This document shows positions 8,854 to 17,238 of a stretch of 64,000 nt of DNA, one piece after another. Origin of the DNA: DASVNK01 sp036383895 (lineage in GTDB: Bacteria; Verrucomicrobiota; Verrucomicrobiia; Limisphaerales; SXQI01); the NCBI GenBank assembly GCA_036383895.1, contig DASVNK010000024.1:1-64000 (forward strand). The letters run 5' to 3'. Both the position numbers and the translations under genes were made by a program. The notes under the pieces were generated by a model. That model saw nothing but the letters and a program-made list of their open reading frames with translations. It had not been told where the DNA came from and did not search any database. Every line of letters starts with the position of its first letter. Position 1 is the stretch's first letter.

Positions 8854-9809
8854 CAGACTTCCTCCTTTTCACCGCGAGTTACCTTGACGAAGATATCCTC
8901 GAGCGAATGACGGCCGCGGGAAAGTTCACGCAAGCGCCAGCCACGTTCGCAAGCGACATTGAACACGATCGGGCGGAGATCGATTCCGTCGCGGGGAGTT
9001 AAGGAGCAGCGGCTGTATTCGCCGTCGGCGGCGGCAACATCGACGTGGAGGATGGTATCGACTTCGGCCCAGGCCTGGATGAGTTCGTTAACGGGCGCGG
9101 CGATTTCGGCTACGACCGGCCCGGCTTTGAAGATAGTGCGGTGAAGATTCTCGGTAGTGTCCGCGGCGAGGATTTCGCCGCTGTGCAAGATGAGCACGCG
9201 GCTGCAGCTAACTTCGACTTCGGGCAGAATGTGGGTAGAGAGGAGGACAGTGTGTTTGCCGCCGAGATCTTTGATCAACTGCCGCACGGAGCGGAGTTGG
9301 TTAGGGTCCAAACCAATCGTCGGTTCGTCGAGAATGATCAGGTCTGGTTCGTGAACGAGCGCGTCCGCCAGACCGACGCGTTGTTTGTAGCCTTTGGAGA
9401 GCTGACCGATGATTCGTTTCTGGACATCGGTGAGCGCGCATTGTTCGAGGACCGTTGTGACGCGTTCTCGAGTCTTTGCGCGGCTGAGGCCTTTCAGGCG
9501 AGCGCGGAACTTGAGGTATTCGCGGACCCGCATTTCCATGTGCAGCGGATTGTTCTCGGGCATGTAGCCGATGCGGCGGCGGACTTCATCGGCATCGTGG
9601 AAAACGTCGTAGCCTGCGATTTTTACCGTGCCGGAGGTCGCGGGCATGAAGCCGGAAAGAATGCGGAGAATAGTGCTCTTGCCCGCGCCGTTCGGCCCCA
9701 GCAACCCGACAATTTCACCTCGGCCAACTTGAAAGCTAACGTCGTTGACCGCGGTATATTTTGCATACCGCTTGGTCAATTCACGCACTTCGATCATTGG
9801 CTCCATCAT
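8853..9809 (-). CDS. ABC transporter ATP-binding protein (GldA-like)
   Basis: A 318-residue ATPase with Walker A GPNGAGKST (38-46), signature LSKGYKQ (137-143) and Walker B LIILDE (157-162). The C-terminal part after about residue 220 is longer than the bare ATPase and resembles the tail of CcmA/NodI/GldA-type exporters. It heads a five-gene minus-strand operon (ATPase, permease, GldG-like, DUF4340, AsmA-like) with overlapping or very short junctions. The exported substrate is not predictable from sequence. The start could be either the first or second Met of MMEPM. Confidence 0.93.
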   Translation of the reverse strand: MMEPMIEVRELTKRYAKYTAVNDVSFQVGRGEIVGLLGPNGAGKSTILRILSGFMPATSGTVKIAGYDVFHDADEVRRRIGYMPENNPLHMEMRVREYLKFRARLKGLSRAKTRERVTTVLEQCALTDVQKRIIGQLSKGYKQRVGLADALVHEPDLIILDEPTIGLDPNQLRSVRQLIKDLGGKHTVLLSTHILPEVEVSCSRVLILHSGEILAADTTENLHRTIFKAGPVVAEIAAPVNELIQAWAEVDTILHVDVAAADGEYSRCSLTPRDGIDLRPIVFNVACERGWRLRELSRGRHSLEDIFVKVTRGEKEEV

Positions 9810-9906
9810 TCCAGCACCACCGGGAACCTAGATTTTCGCTATTGCACGCAAAATCGCCAACGAAATCTTTTGGATGAACATTTTGGGGTGAGGATTCCAG
9901 GCCGGG

Positions 9907-10710
9907 CTACTCGTCGGCATCGGTTAAGGTGCGACTACTTCTTCGCACATCGGCGCAGAAACCTTTCCGACCCGTTTCAAGAAACTCGACCATTTGATTA
10001 CCATGTTGCGAGCGAGCCTGGGCACGAGCGCGGGTCACCGCGTCGCGAAACTTCAGTCCGCTGCGAAACATCAAATGGTACAATCGGCGCAATTCCAACC
10101 TTTCTTCACTGCTTAAACCGGCGCGGCGGAGGCCAATGGTATTTAAACCGGCGACACGATTGTTCCCGCGCGCAATAGTGAACGGTGGCAGATCCTTGCT
10201 GATGCCGGCGCCACCCTGCATGAGCGCGAGCGTCCCGACGCGAACGAATTGGTGTAGCATGCAATTGCCGGAGATGAAGACGCGATCGGCGATCATCACA
10301 TGACCGGCAATGAGCGTGCCGTTCGCGATGATGACGGAATTGCCAATGGAGGAATTGTGGCCGACATGGCAATGGGCCATGAGCAAACAGCTTGATCCGA
10401 TGCGGGTCGGCTCTGCAGAAGAGTTAGAACGATGAATCGTGACATGTTCGCGGATGACGTTGTCCTCGCCGACAATCACTTTAGTGGGTTCGCCGCGGAA
10501 ACGAAGGTCTTGCGGAAGGTCTCCGATAACTGCGCCGGCGTGGATGCGGTTCTGTTTGCCGAGTTCGGTCCAACCGGTGAGGTAAACATGCGGACCGATT
10601 TCACATCCTTCGGCGATGACGACATTTTCGTCGATGACCGAGTATGGTCCGACCGTGACGCCGGCGGCGATGCGCGCGTTCGGATGGATAATGGCGGTCG
10701 GATGTATCAT
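9907..10710 (-). CDS. acyl-ACP--UDP-N-acetylglucosamine O-acyltransferase LpxA
   Basis: A 267-residue enzyme that transfers a 3-hydroxyacyl chain from ACP to UDP-GlcNAc, the first step of lipid A synthesis in the cytosol. The left-handed helix hexapeptide repeats run through the first two thirds (HPTAIIHPNARIAAGVTVGP at the start). The segment MAHCHVGHN aligns with the E. coli catalytic region, keeping both His residues equivalent to H122 and H125. The C-terminal helical domain is present and slightly longer than usual. It is 97 bases upstream of the ABC ATPase on the same strand. Other lpx genes are not in the window. The gene implies an LPS-bearing outer membrane. Confidence 0.95.
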   Translation of the reverse strand: MIHPTAIIHPNARIAAGVTVGPYSVIDENVVIAEGCEIGPHVYLTGWTELGKQNRIHAGAVIGDLPQDLRFRGEPTKVIVGEDNVIREHVTIHRSNSSAEPTRIGSSCLLMAHCHVGHNSSIGNSVIIANGTLIAGHVMIADRVFISGNCMLHQFVRVGTLALMQGGAGISKDLPPFTIARGNNRVAGLNTIGLRRAGLSSEERLELRRLYHLMFRSGLKFRDAVTRARAQARSQHGNQMVEFLETGRKGFCADVRRSSRTLTDADE

Positions 10711-10761
10711 CGGCGCACAGGAAAAACGAGAAGGCCGGGAAATCCAAGAACGAACTCGGAA

Positions 10762-13700
10762 TTAAGGGACGAAATGCCCGCGCAAGAATTCGTGAGTGAT
10801 TGCGCGCTTTACCGGCACTTGTAAATGGAGTTCAGGCGCCGAGAAGGTATTTGTCGTTAAGCAGGTCCATTGCTGTAAATTCGAACTGGTATCAAGGCAG
10901 AAGCGTTGATCCGCCAGACCAGTGGCCGTAAACGAGAGAGTTCCGTTTGCCGCTCGGAAGTTTCGAAAGGGCACGGGAGCGCCGACATTCACCTGGACAG
11001 GGGCTGGATCGAAAAAAATCCCACTGAGAACGACGTTCGGCCCCGCGATTGTTTTGAGGCGAAGCGTTGCCAGCCCTTGAATACCCAAAACGAGATATTT
11101 TCCGGAGGCGAAATTCTCGACGATATAACTGTCACGGACGACACCAGCGGAATCGAGCACTTCCACCTGCGTAACGCGGTTTTTACCATCCCAATCCAGG
11201 AAATAGAGAGCAACCGCGCGGCGGCGTGTGTCGAAAACGCCGAGATCGATATTCATCTCGTCGCCGTACCAACCGGACGCAACGCGAGAAGCTGCCGCGC
11301 GGTCGCGGAAGGGTGCCCGTGAGTCACTCGTGGAATCTGCCCAAACCCAGGCCGCGGGGAGGCCGCTGACCTGCGCGTAAGCGGGAACTGCCGAGGCACC
11401 GTTGGGAATTTGGAAGCCTTCGGTTCCAAATTTCGCAACCCAATTACCGCTTGCCGATTGGTCCCAACCGAGAAGCGAGGTGCCCGAGGTGATGCCGTTT
11501 TGGAAGTCGACATCGGTAATCGGAGAGGGCGGATAACCGTCGCGAAAAGCGCGCGCACGGAGGCGTGTGTTGGAAAAGATCCAGAATGGCTCGGTATATC
11601 GTGGCGAGTTGAGCGTGGGTTCCGATCCGTCCGTAGTGAAAGAAATGGTCGTGCCGGTGGTTGGGGTAGACATGGTGACCAGGGTTTTGCCGGCGAATGA
11701 GCCGCCGGGCGGTTCGATGCGCACAGGTTGGATTCGTGGATCGTCAAGGAAGACGCCAATTACCTCCACCACTGTCAACCAAGGGGGGACGATCCGCAAA
11801 GTCATACCGCGGCGAACGTTGTAAATGACGTAAACGCCTTCATTGATATCCTCATAAGTGCGGCGATCGAGCAGCTTGCGGCTGACTGGATCATAGACTT
11901 CTATGTCGAAAGAGGGATCACTGCGGGGACCGGAAATGAAATAGAATGCAACCTGGTGAAGGTTATCGTCGGGGAAGGTCAAAGTGAGAGCCCATGGGTC
12001 AAAGTTCATCCATCGAGTGAAGGAGTAAAGATCGGAATTCGGCACTTGCAGCCCTCGTGCATCAGCGGAAAAGCCACCCGGTGGTGTGCCGGCGTTACTG
12101 GACATTAAAGTAGTGAAAGGCGGAAAGCTGTTCAGGACTGTTGGCAGGATCGCGCCACCGGAACCGTATCGGCCGATCCATCTGCCCTGGGTGAAGCGGT
12201 CTTCCCCGAGGAATTCGGCTGTCGCAGGAGTCATATTCGCAACGACGATGTTGGAGTAATCCGAACCGCCGACCGGGTTCAGCGCGCGTACTCGATACGC
12301 ATAGGCGCCTTGAGAACCGACCGTAGTATCAAGGTAGTCGAGTTGTTCCCTAGAGCGGTTGGCAATTCTGTGAAAAGCAGCAGCGCCGGGGTCGCGTCGC
12401 TCGATTTCGAAATTCCAGGAATCTGCTGATGCGCTAATCCAGCGGAGATGCACCTGTCCGGACTGCTTGTTAGCGACGACAAGGTCGCGTGGAGCGGCAG
12501 GCACGGCAGACGGCCGCACGAGCGGATCTGGATAGAGGGCTCCCTGTGAAGCATTCCAGTAGCTGCCGCTGGGAGAAGTTGTTAGCGCCAACGCGCGTAC
12601 CATGTACGTGCGGTTCGTTTGCCCCCGAAGAACAAGGTAACTGGTTCCATTAATCGGTGAATCCGTGATCCGGCGGAAAGAGGCGGTGGAGCTGTCCCGT
12701 TCGAAAATGGTGTAGCCTGCGATGTTCGAGTACGTGCTAGGGTCCCAAGTGAGAAGAAGGCCGTCAGGCCTGGCGGATGCCTGCAAGTTGCCTGGTGAAG
12801 GAACGGGATGCGCCCGCAACGTGGGGTCTCCATGAAGGGAGACATGAATTTGCCCGGCGCCTCGATTGTGCGGCAGATAGATACCATTGGGGCCGTTCTC
12901 CTGAGTGAGCTTTGTCGCAGCTCCAATGGGTTCACCCAGAGCCATTGTTTGGCAAAGCCATTGCGGTTGGCCGGAGTAAAGCGAAGCGAGCACACGTCCA
13001 TTGGCTCCAAGTGTGGCGCGAAGGAAATTGCTCTCGTTATCCCAATCACCATAGTAGCTGCCGCAGAACATGGTGAAAACAGCGTTGATGGTTGCTGTCG
13101 CGAAAACGTCTGAGGGGCCGATGCCTCCAGCCGAGGTGAAACTGCCGCCGGCTACGGTGGAGCTCCAGAGATACGTCTGCTGGGCGGTTTTGGGGATGTA
13201 TTCGCCGTACTTGGCAAGATCGATGGATGAGCCAACAAACGGGGCGAAGTTCCTCCAGGCCATTGTGGCGAGCGGCTCGGGCTCGGAATCGCCGATCAAA
13301 TCGTAGATAAGGGCGCGGGGATCAGTTGGCAAGCGTCCGTGACGAAATGCGTGGTCTTTTTCCAAGTAAAGGCGAAGCAAATCGACTTCACTACGGGACG
13401 GTGTTTTGTTTGAGAAACAGGTCATGCGTGAAAGATCGACCCGACCGACCTGAAGTTCGACAGCGGAGGGAACTTCACTTTGATCAAATTTTCCATCGCC
13501 AGGAACATTGTGATTCCATCCCTTCTCTGCTCCGGTCGAAGTGAGAGTGCTATCCGTCCACGTTCCATCTATGTCGCCGTAGTAAACATCCGCGGGCCAG
13601 GCACCGAGATGATTGTCGTGTTCGTCGGGGGTGATGTTGCCGGAGTAGGGAACAGGGATGTTGCCGAATAGAAAGAGCGCGCGGGTGTTTGCTGGATCTT

Positions 13701-14259
13701 CGTAATAAATACTTTGAATGAGCGCTTTGACTTCGGGAACTTTCGCGCGGCGGCTCACGTCGTGGCGGATAACGCGCCAACCGTCACCAGTGAGGTCGAA
13801 TTCCAAACGCTTCAATTCGAACTCGAGGGCGGGCGCAATTGAGCTCTCGACGAGAAGAATGATGCTTCCGCGATCTTCGATCAAAGGAACTTCAATTCCC
13901 GCGTAAATATAGCCGTAGCCCATGTATTGCAGCGTTCCTTCTTTGACGACCTGATATTCGTAGCTGTTGCCAACTGCGACGTTCGAATCCGCAAACCAGG
14001 TTTCGTGTCCGGCGGCGTTGCCGACTTTGGTCCATTGACCGGCGTTGCGGGATTTTCGATTGATGGTGTAGTTGCGCGCGTACTGGTCGCCGCGCCATTT
14101 CAAGACGATTTGCGGAGGATCTTTACGAATTTCGGCGGTGAGTTCGACTGCGTGGTCGCGGGGATGGAGTGTTTGGGCGAGGGTGGGGCCTGAGTATAAA
14201 ATGCTGGCGAGAAGGAGCCAAACCACACTCCATCTACGCCCCTGAAAATTAACAATCAT
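10762..14259 (-). CDS. large secreted multidomain protein with caspase/C25-like fold, Fn3 and CHB_HEX_C domains
   Basis: A 1165-residue protein with a clear signal peptide (WLLLASILYSGPTLAQ, cleavage near 29). After an Fn3-like segment, about residues 120-480 look like a gingipain/caspase-type alpha/beta domain. It has a FTMFCGSYYGDWD segment with C399 where a nucleophile could sit, but I see no convincing partner His. Two Fn3-like units follow (about 490-690), then a beta-sandwich of unknown type and a CHB_HEX_C segment with the TTDGSEPT motif (about 825-905). A sandwich and a short immunoglobulin-like end complete it. No sorting tail is visible. It is probably an exported surface or matrix protein; activity is uncertain. 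It is divergent from the NfeD gene. Confidence 0.75.
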   Translation of the reverse strand: MIVNFQGRRWSVVWLLLASILYSGPTLAQTLHPRDHAVELTAEIRKDPPQIVLKWRGDQYARNYTINRKSRNAGQWTKVGNAAGHETWFADSNVAVGNSYEYQVVKEGTLQYMGYGYIYAGIEVPLIEDRGSIILLVESSIAPALEFELKRLEFDLTGDGWRVIRHDVSRRAKVPEVKALIQSIYYEDPANTRALFLFGNIPVPYSGNITPDEHDNHLGAWPADVYYGDIDGTWTDSTLTSTGAEKGWNHNVPGDGKFDQSEVPSAVELQVGRVDLSRMTCFSNKTPSRSEVDLLRLYLEKDHAFRHGRLPTDPRALIYDLIGDSEPEPLATMAWRNFAPFVGSSIDLAKYGEYIPKTAQQTYLWSSTVAGGSFTSAGGIGPSDVFATATINAVFTMFCGSYYGDWDNESNFLRATLGANGRVLASLYSGQPQWLCQTMALGEPIGAATKLTQENGPNGIYLPHNRGAGQIHVSLHGDPTLRAHPVPSPGNLQASARPDGLLLTWDPSTYSNIAGYTIFERDSSTASFRRITDSPINGTSYLVLRGQTNRTYMVRALALTTSPSGSYWNASQGALYPDPLVRPSAVPAAPRDLVVANKQSGQVHLRWISASADSWNFEIERRDPGAAAFHRIANRSREQLDYLDTTVGSQGAYAYRVRALNPVGGSDYSNIVVANMTPATAEFLGEDRFTQGRWIGRYGSGGAILPTVLNSFPPFTTLMSSNAGTPPGGFSADARGLQVPNSDLYSFTRWMNFDPWALTLTFPDDNLHQVAFYFISGPRSDPSFDIEVYDPVSRKLLDRRTYEDINEGVYVIYNVRRGMTLRIVPPWLTVVEVIGVFLDDPRIQPVRIEPPGGSFAGKTLVTMSTPTTGTTISFTTDGSEPTLNSPRYTEPFWIFSNTRLRARAFRDGYPPSPITDVDFQNGITSGTSLLGWDQSASGNWVAKFGTEGFQIPNGASAVPAYAQVSGLPAAWVWADSTSDSRAPFRDRAAASRVASGWYGDEMNIDLGVFDTRRRAVALYFLDWDGKNRVTQVEVLDSAGVVRDSYIVENFASGKYLVLGIQGLATLRLKTIAGPNVVLSGIFFDPAPVQVNVGAPVPFRNFRAANGTLSFTATGLADQRFCLDTSSNLQQWTCLTTNTFSAPELHLQVPVKRAITHEFLRGHFVP

Positions 14260-14495
14260 GCTCGCGTTAATGCACCGTCACCGCGATACGGTAAGCTACA
14301 ACTCAGGAGCTGGACTTATGAGAGTTCTGGCAATCCCGCGAGTTTCGGCGCTCCTAGGCACGTTGACTCGACTCAGGAAGAATCCACTACTGCAAGTCAT
14401 GCCTTTCAACCGGGCAGCACCCGGGAAACCCTTAGAGCTCGTTGCAGCTAGCGGTTGTGGTTGCCGGACGAGCTGGAGGAGAATAAGTTCGAGAA
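14260..14495. other. divergent intergenic region
   Basis: This 236-base gap lies between two divergent genes, the large secreted protein (minus) and the NfeD-type protease (plus), so it must hold both promoters. I see a GGAGGAG string about 15 bases before the NfeD start but no convincing -35/-10 pair, riboswitch or RNA gene. Confidence 0.4.
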
Positions 14496-15890
14496 ATGAG
14501 ATTACTGCGGCAGCTCTGTGCTGTTCTGTGGTTGCTGACTTCGGTTCAGATCGCCCCTCCAGCCGCAGAAGCTTTGAAGAGTGTATATATCATTCCCATT
14601 CGCGAGGAGATCGCCACCCCAGTCACTTACCTGGTGAGGCGCGGGATCAAGCAGGCGATGGAGGCCAAGGCTGATGTCGTGATCCTGGATATGGAGACAA
14701 ATGGGGGGCGCCTGGATTCAACGGAGGAAATCATCAAGGCGCTGGAGCAATTCAAAGGGCTCACAGTAACGTATGTAAATCGGAAGGCGTTTTCGGCTGG
14801 CGCGTTTATCGCGGTGGGAACCCAGAAGATTTACATGGCGCCGCAAAGTGTGATTGGAGCGGCTGCGCCGATGTTAATGGGGCCAAGTGGCGGAGTGGAG
14901 GCGATTCCGGAAACTGTGGAAGCAAAGATGACTTCAGGGGTGCGCGCGCTGGTTCGCACGAGCGCGGAGAAGAACGGGCACAACATCGAGGTAATTGAAT
15001 CGATGATCGATAAGAGCAAGCGTTTGGAGATCGACGGCGAAGTCATCAACGAAAAAGGCCAGATTCTTACACTGACCGACTTGCAGGCGAAGAAGGAGTA
15101 TGACGGCAAACCGCTGTTATCGCTTGGGACGGTGGCGAGTATTGAGGAATTAGTTCGGGAGCTTGGGTTCGGTGGAGCCAACGTGGTGCGGGTGGATCCA
15201 ACTGGAGCTGAAAAGCTGGCGAGTTTTCTGACAATGATTGGGCCGTTGCTGCTGCTGCTCGGCGTCGTCGGAATTTACATCGAGATGAAGACACCGGGAT
15301 TCGGGATTCCGGGAATTGTGGGGCTGGTCGCGTTCGGACTGTATTTTACAGGCGGGTATGTGGCGGGGCTGTCGGGACTTGAGTGGACGGTAATTTTCGT
15401 TTTGGGACTGGCGTTGTTCATCCTGGAGATATTCGTATTTCCGGGAACGCTGTTCATCGGTTTGATCGGCGGAGCGATGATGCTTGCTGCGCTGGTGATG
15501 GCGATGGTTGATTTCTATCCGGGCATGCCGACGATACCCAGCTGGGACCTGCTGCGCCGCTCGTTGCTGAATGTCTTGCTCACGCTCGCCGGGGCGATTG
15601 TGATCATGATGGTGTTGAGTCGGTATTTGCTAACAACTCCTTTGTATCGGGGAATGATCGCGGCGGGTGCGAGCGGCGAGAAAGCGGATGCGATGATCGC
15701 GCAGGAGCAACGATCGCGGTTTGGCGAGGTCGGCACGACCGTATCGACATTGCGGCCAGGTGGGAAGGCGCAGTTCGGGGAGACGTTCCTGGATGTTGTG
15801 TCCCAAGGTGAAATGATCCCGAAAGGCGCCAAGGTGCGCGTGGTGGGATTTTCGGGGCGCGAACCGATCGTGGAAGCGGTGAGCACATAG
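14496..15890 (+). CDS. NfeD family membrane-bound serine protease
   Basis: A 464-residue protein with a signal sequence (about 1-27) and a ClpP-like periplasmic protease domain. The nucleophile is in KAFSAGAF (S100) and the general base is likely K144 in VEAKMTSG, giving a Ser-Lys dyad with the spacing of archaeal NfeD1b proteases. Four to five membrane segments follow between about 245 and 385. A C-terminal OB-fold NfeD domain lies at about 405-464. Homologues cut stomatin-like proteins and affect membrane microdomains. The usual SPFH/floA partner gene is not adjacent here; tyrS follows after 64 bases. Confidence 0.92.
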   Translation: MRLLRQLCAVLWLLTSVQIAPPAAEALKSVYIIPIREEIATPVTYLVRRGIKQAMEAKADVVILDMETNGGRLDSTEEIIKALEQFKGLTVTYVNRKAFSAGAFIAVGTQKIYMAPQSVIGAAAPMLMGPSGGVEAIPETVEAKMTSGVRALVRTSAEKNGHNIEVIESMIDKSKRLEIDGEVINEKGQILTLTDLQAKKEYDGKPLLSLGTVASIEELVRELGFGGANVVRVDPTGAEKLASFLTMIGPLLLLLGVVGIYIEMKTPGFGIPGIVGLVAFGLYFTGGYVAGLSGLEWTVIFVLGLALFILEIFVFPGTLFIGLIGGAMMLAALVMAMVDFYPGMPTIPSWDLLRRSLLNVLLTLAGAIVIMMVLSRYLLTTPLYRGMIAAGASGEKADAMIAQEQRSRFGEVGTTVSTLRPGGKAQFGETFLDVVSQGEMIPKGAKVRVVGFSGREPIVEAVST

Positions 15891-15954
15891 GCGCGCACCT
15901 TGAATTCACCGAATGAAGTTGCACGGGCGGTGATTTAGACTTTCATTTCGGCGG

Positions 15955-17238
15955 ATGAACATTTTGGAAGAGCTGCGGTGGCGCGGGTTGATTGCGGATT
16001 GCACCGACGAAATTGAGTTGGGCAAGCGCCTCGCCGCAGGGCCGACCACGCTTTACTGTGGGTTTGATCCGACCGCGGACAGTTTGCATGTGGGGAATCT
16101 CGTGCCGTTGCTCGCGCTGCGGCGTTTTCAACTGGCGGGTCATCATCCGATAGCGCTGGCGGGCGGGGCCACTGGGTTGATTGGTGATCCGAGCGGCAAG
16201 ACGGCAGAGCGGCAATTGCTCACGCGCGAGTTGCTGAATCACAATATCGCCTGCGTTAAGGAGCAGTTGAAGAAGCTGCTGGATTTCGAGACGAAGGAGA
16301 ATCCTGCGCGACTGCTGGACAACGCGGATTGGACCATGCCCGTGACCTACCTGGAGTTTCTCCGGGAAATCGGAAAGCACTTTTCCGTGAACATGATGAT
16401 CGCCAAGGAAAGTGTGCGCGCGCGCATGGAGGACCGCGAAACAGGCATCAGCTACACGGAGTTCAGCTACATGCTGTTGCAGGCTTTCGATTTCTACGAA
16501 CTTCGCAAGCAATACAATTGCGAGTTGCAGATCGGCGGGAGCGATCAGTGGGGGAACATCACGGCGGGAATGGATCTTTGCCGCAAAAAGATGGGGGCGC
16601 ATGTTTTCGGACTGACGCTGCCGTTGATCACAAATGCGGATGGTTCGAAGTTTGGGAAGAGCGTGGCCGGGGCAATTTACCTGGATACGCAGAAAACGAG
16701 TGTTTACCGGTTTTATCAGTTTTGGATCCGCACGGATGATAGGGATGTGATTAGCCGATTGAAGTATTTCACTTTTCTGTCGCGCGACGAAGTTGCCGAT
16801 CTAGAGAAACAACACGTGGAAAAACCGGAGGGCCGTGTAGCGCATAAAACTTTGGCCAAGGCAGTGACCGATATGATTCACGGCACGGAAGCTACTCAGG
16901 AAGCGATTCGGGCGAGCGAGATTCTCTTCGGGGGCGGGCTTGAAGGAATTTCCGAGGCAACTTTCAATGACATTATCGGCGAAATACCAACGAAAGAAAT
17001 TCCGCGAACGAAGTTCGAGGGTGCTGGACTACCGCTCGTTGAACTTTTAGTTGAGTCCTCCCTATGCCCGTCTAAAGGTCAGGCGCGCAAAGATGTGGAG
17101 GGCGGTGGTATTAATCTCAACAATGTCCGCGAAGCAAACGCGCAGCGGCACGTTACAACGAACGACCTTCTGTTTGGCAAGTATTTGCTGCTGCGTAAAG
17201 GAAAGCGGAATTACTGCGCCATCACGGTCACAGTTTAA
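15955..17238 (+). CDS. tyrosyl-tRNA synthetase
   Basis: A 427-residue class I aminoacyl-tRNA synthetase that charges tRNA-Tyr. The HIGH-type motif is HVGN (45-48) in a CGFDPTADSLHVGNL context. The KMSKS-type motif is KFGKS (232-236). The C-terminal S4-like RNA-binding domain is present (VELLVESSLCPSKGQARKDV). The length is normal. Its stop overlaps tail-to-tail by 11 bases with the stop of the NRPS gene on the other strand, inside a 17-base palindrome (17228-17244). No T-box or other leader is visible upstream. Confidence 0.97.
   Translation: MNILEELRWRGLIADCTDEIELGKRLAAGPTTLYCGFDPTADSLHVGNLVPLLALRRFQLAGHHPIALAGGATGLIGDPSGKTAERQLLTRELLNHNIACVKEQLKKLLDFETKENPARLLDNADWTMPVTYLEFLREIGKHFSVNMMIAKESVRARMEDRETGISYTEFSYMLLQAFDFYELRKQYNCELQIGGSDQWGNITAGMDLCRKKMGAHVFGLTLPLITNADGSKFGKSVAGAIYLDTQKTSVYRFYQFWIRTDDRDVISRLKYFTFLSRDEVADLEKQHVEKPEGRVAHKTLAKAVTDMIHGTEATQEAIRASEILFGGGLEGISEATFNDIIGEIPTKEIPRTKFEGAGLPLVELLVESSLCPSKGQARKDVEGGGINLNNVREANAQRHVTTNDLLFGKYLLLRKGKRNYCAITVTV

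Noticed and set aside
14260..14495. tRNA or small RNA gene near tyrS
   Set aside because: No cloverleaf, T-loop or terminator could be found by eye.
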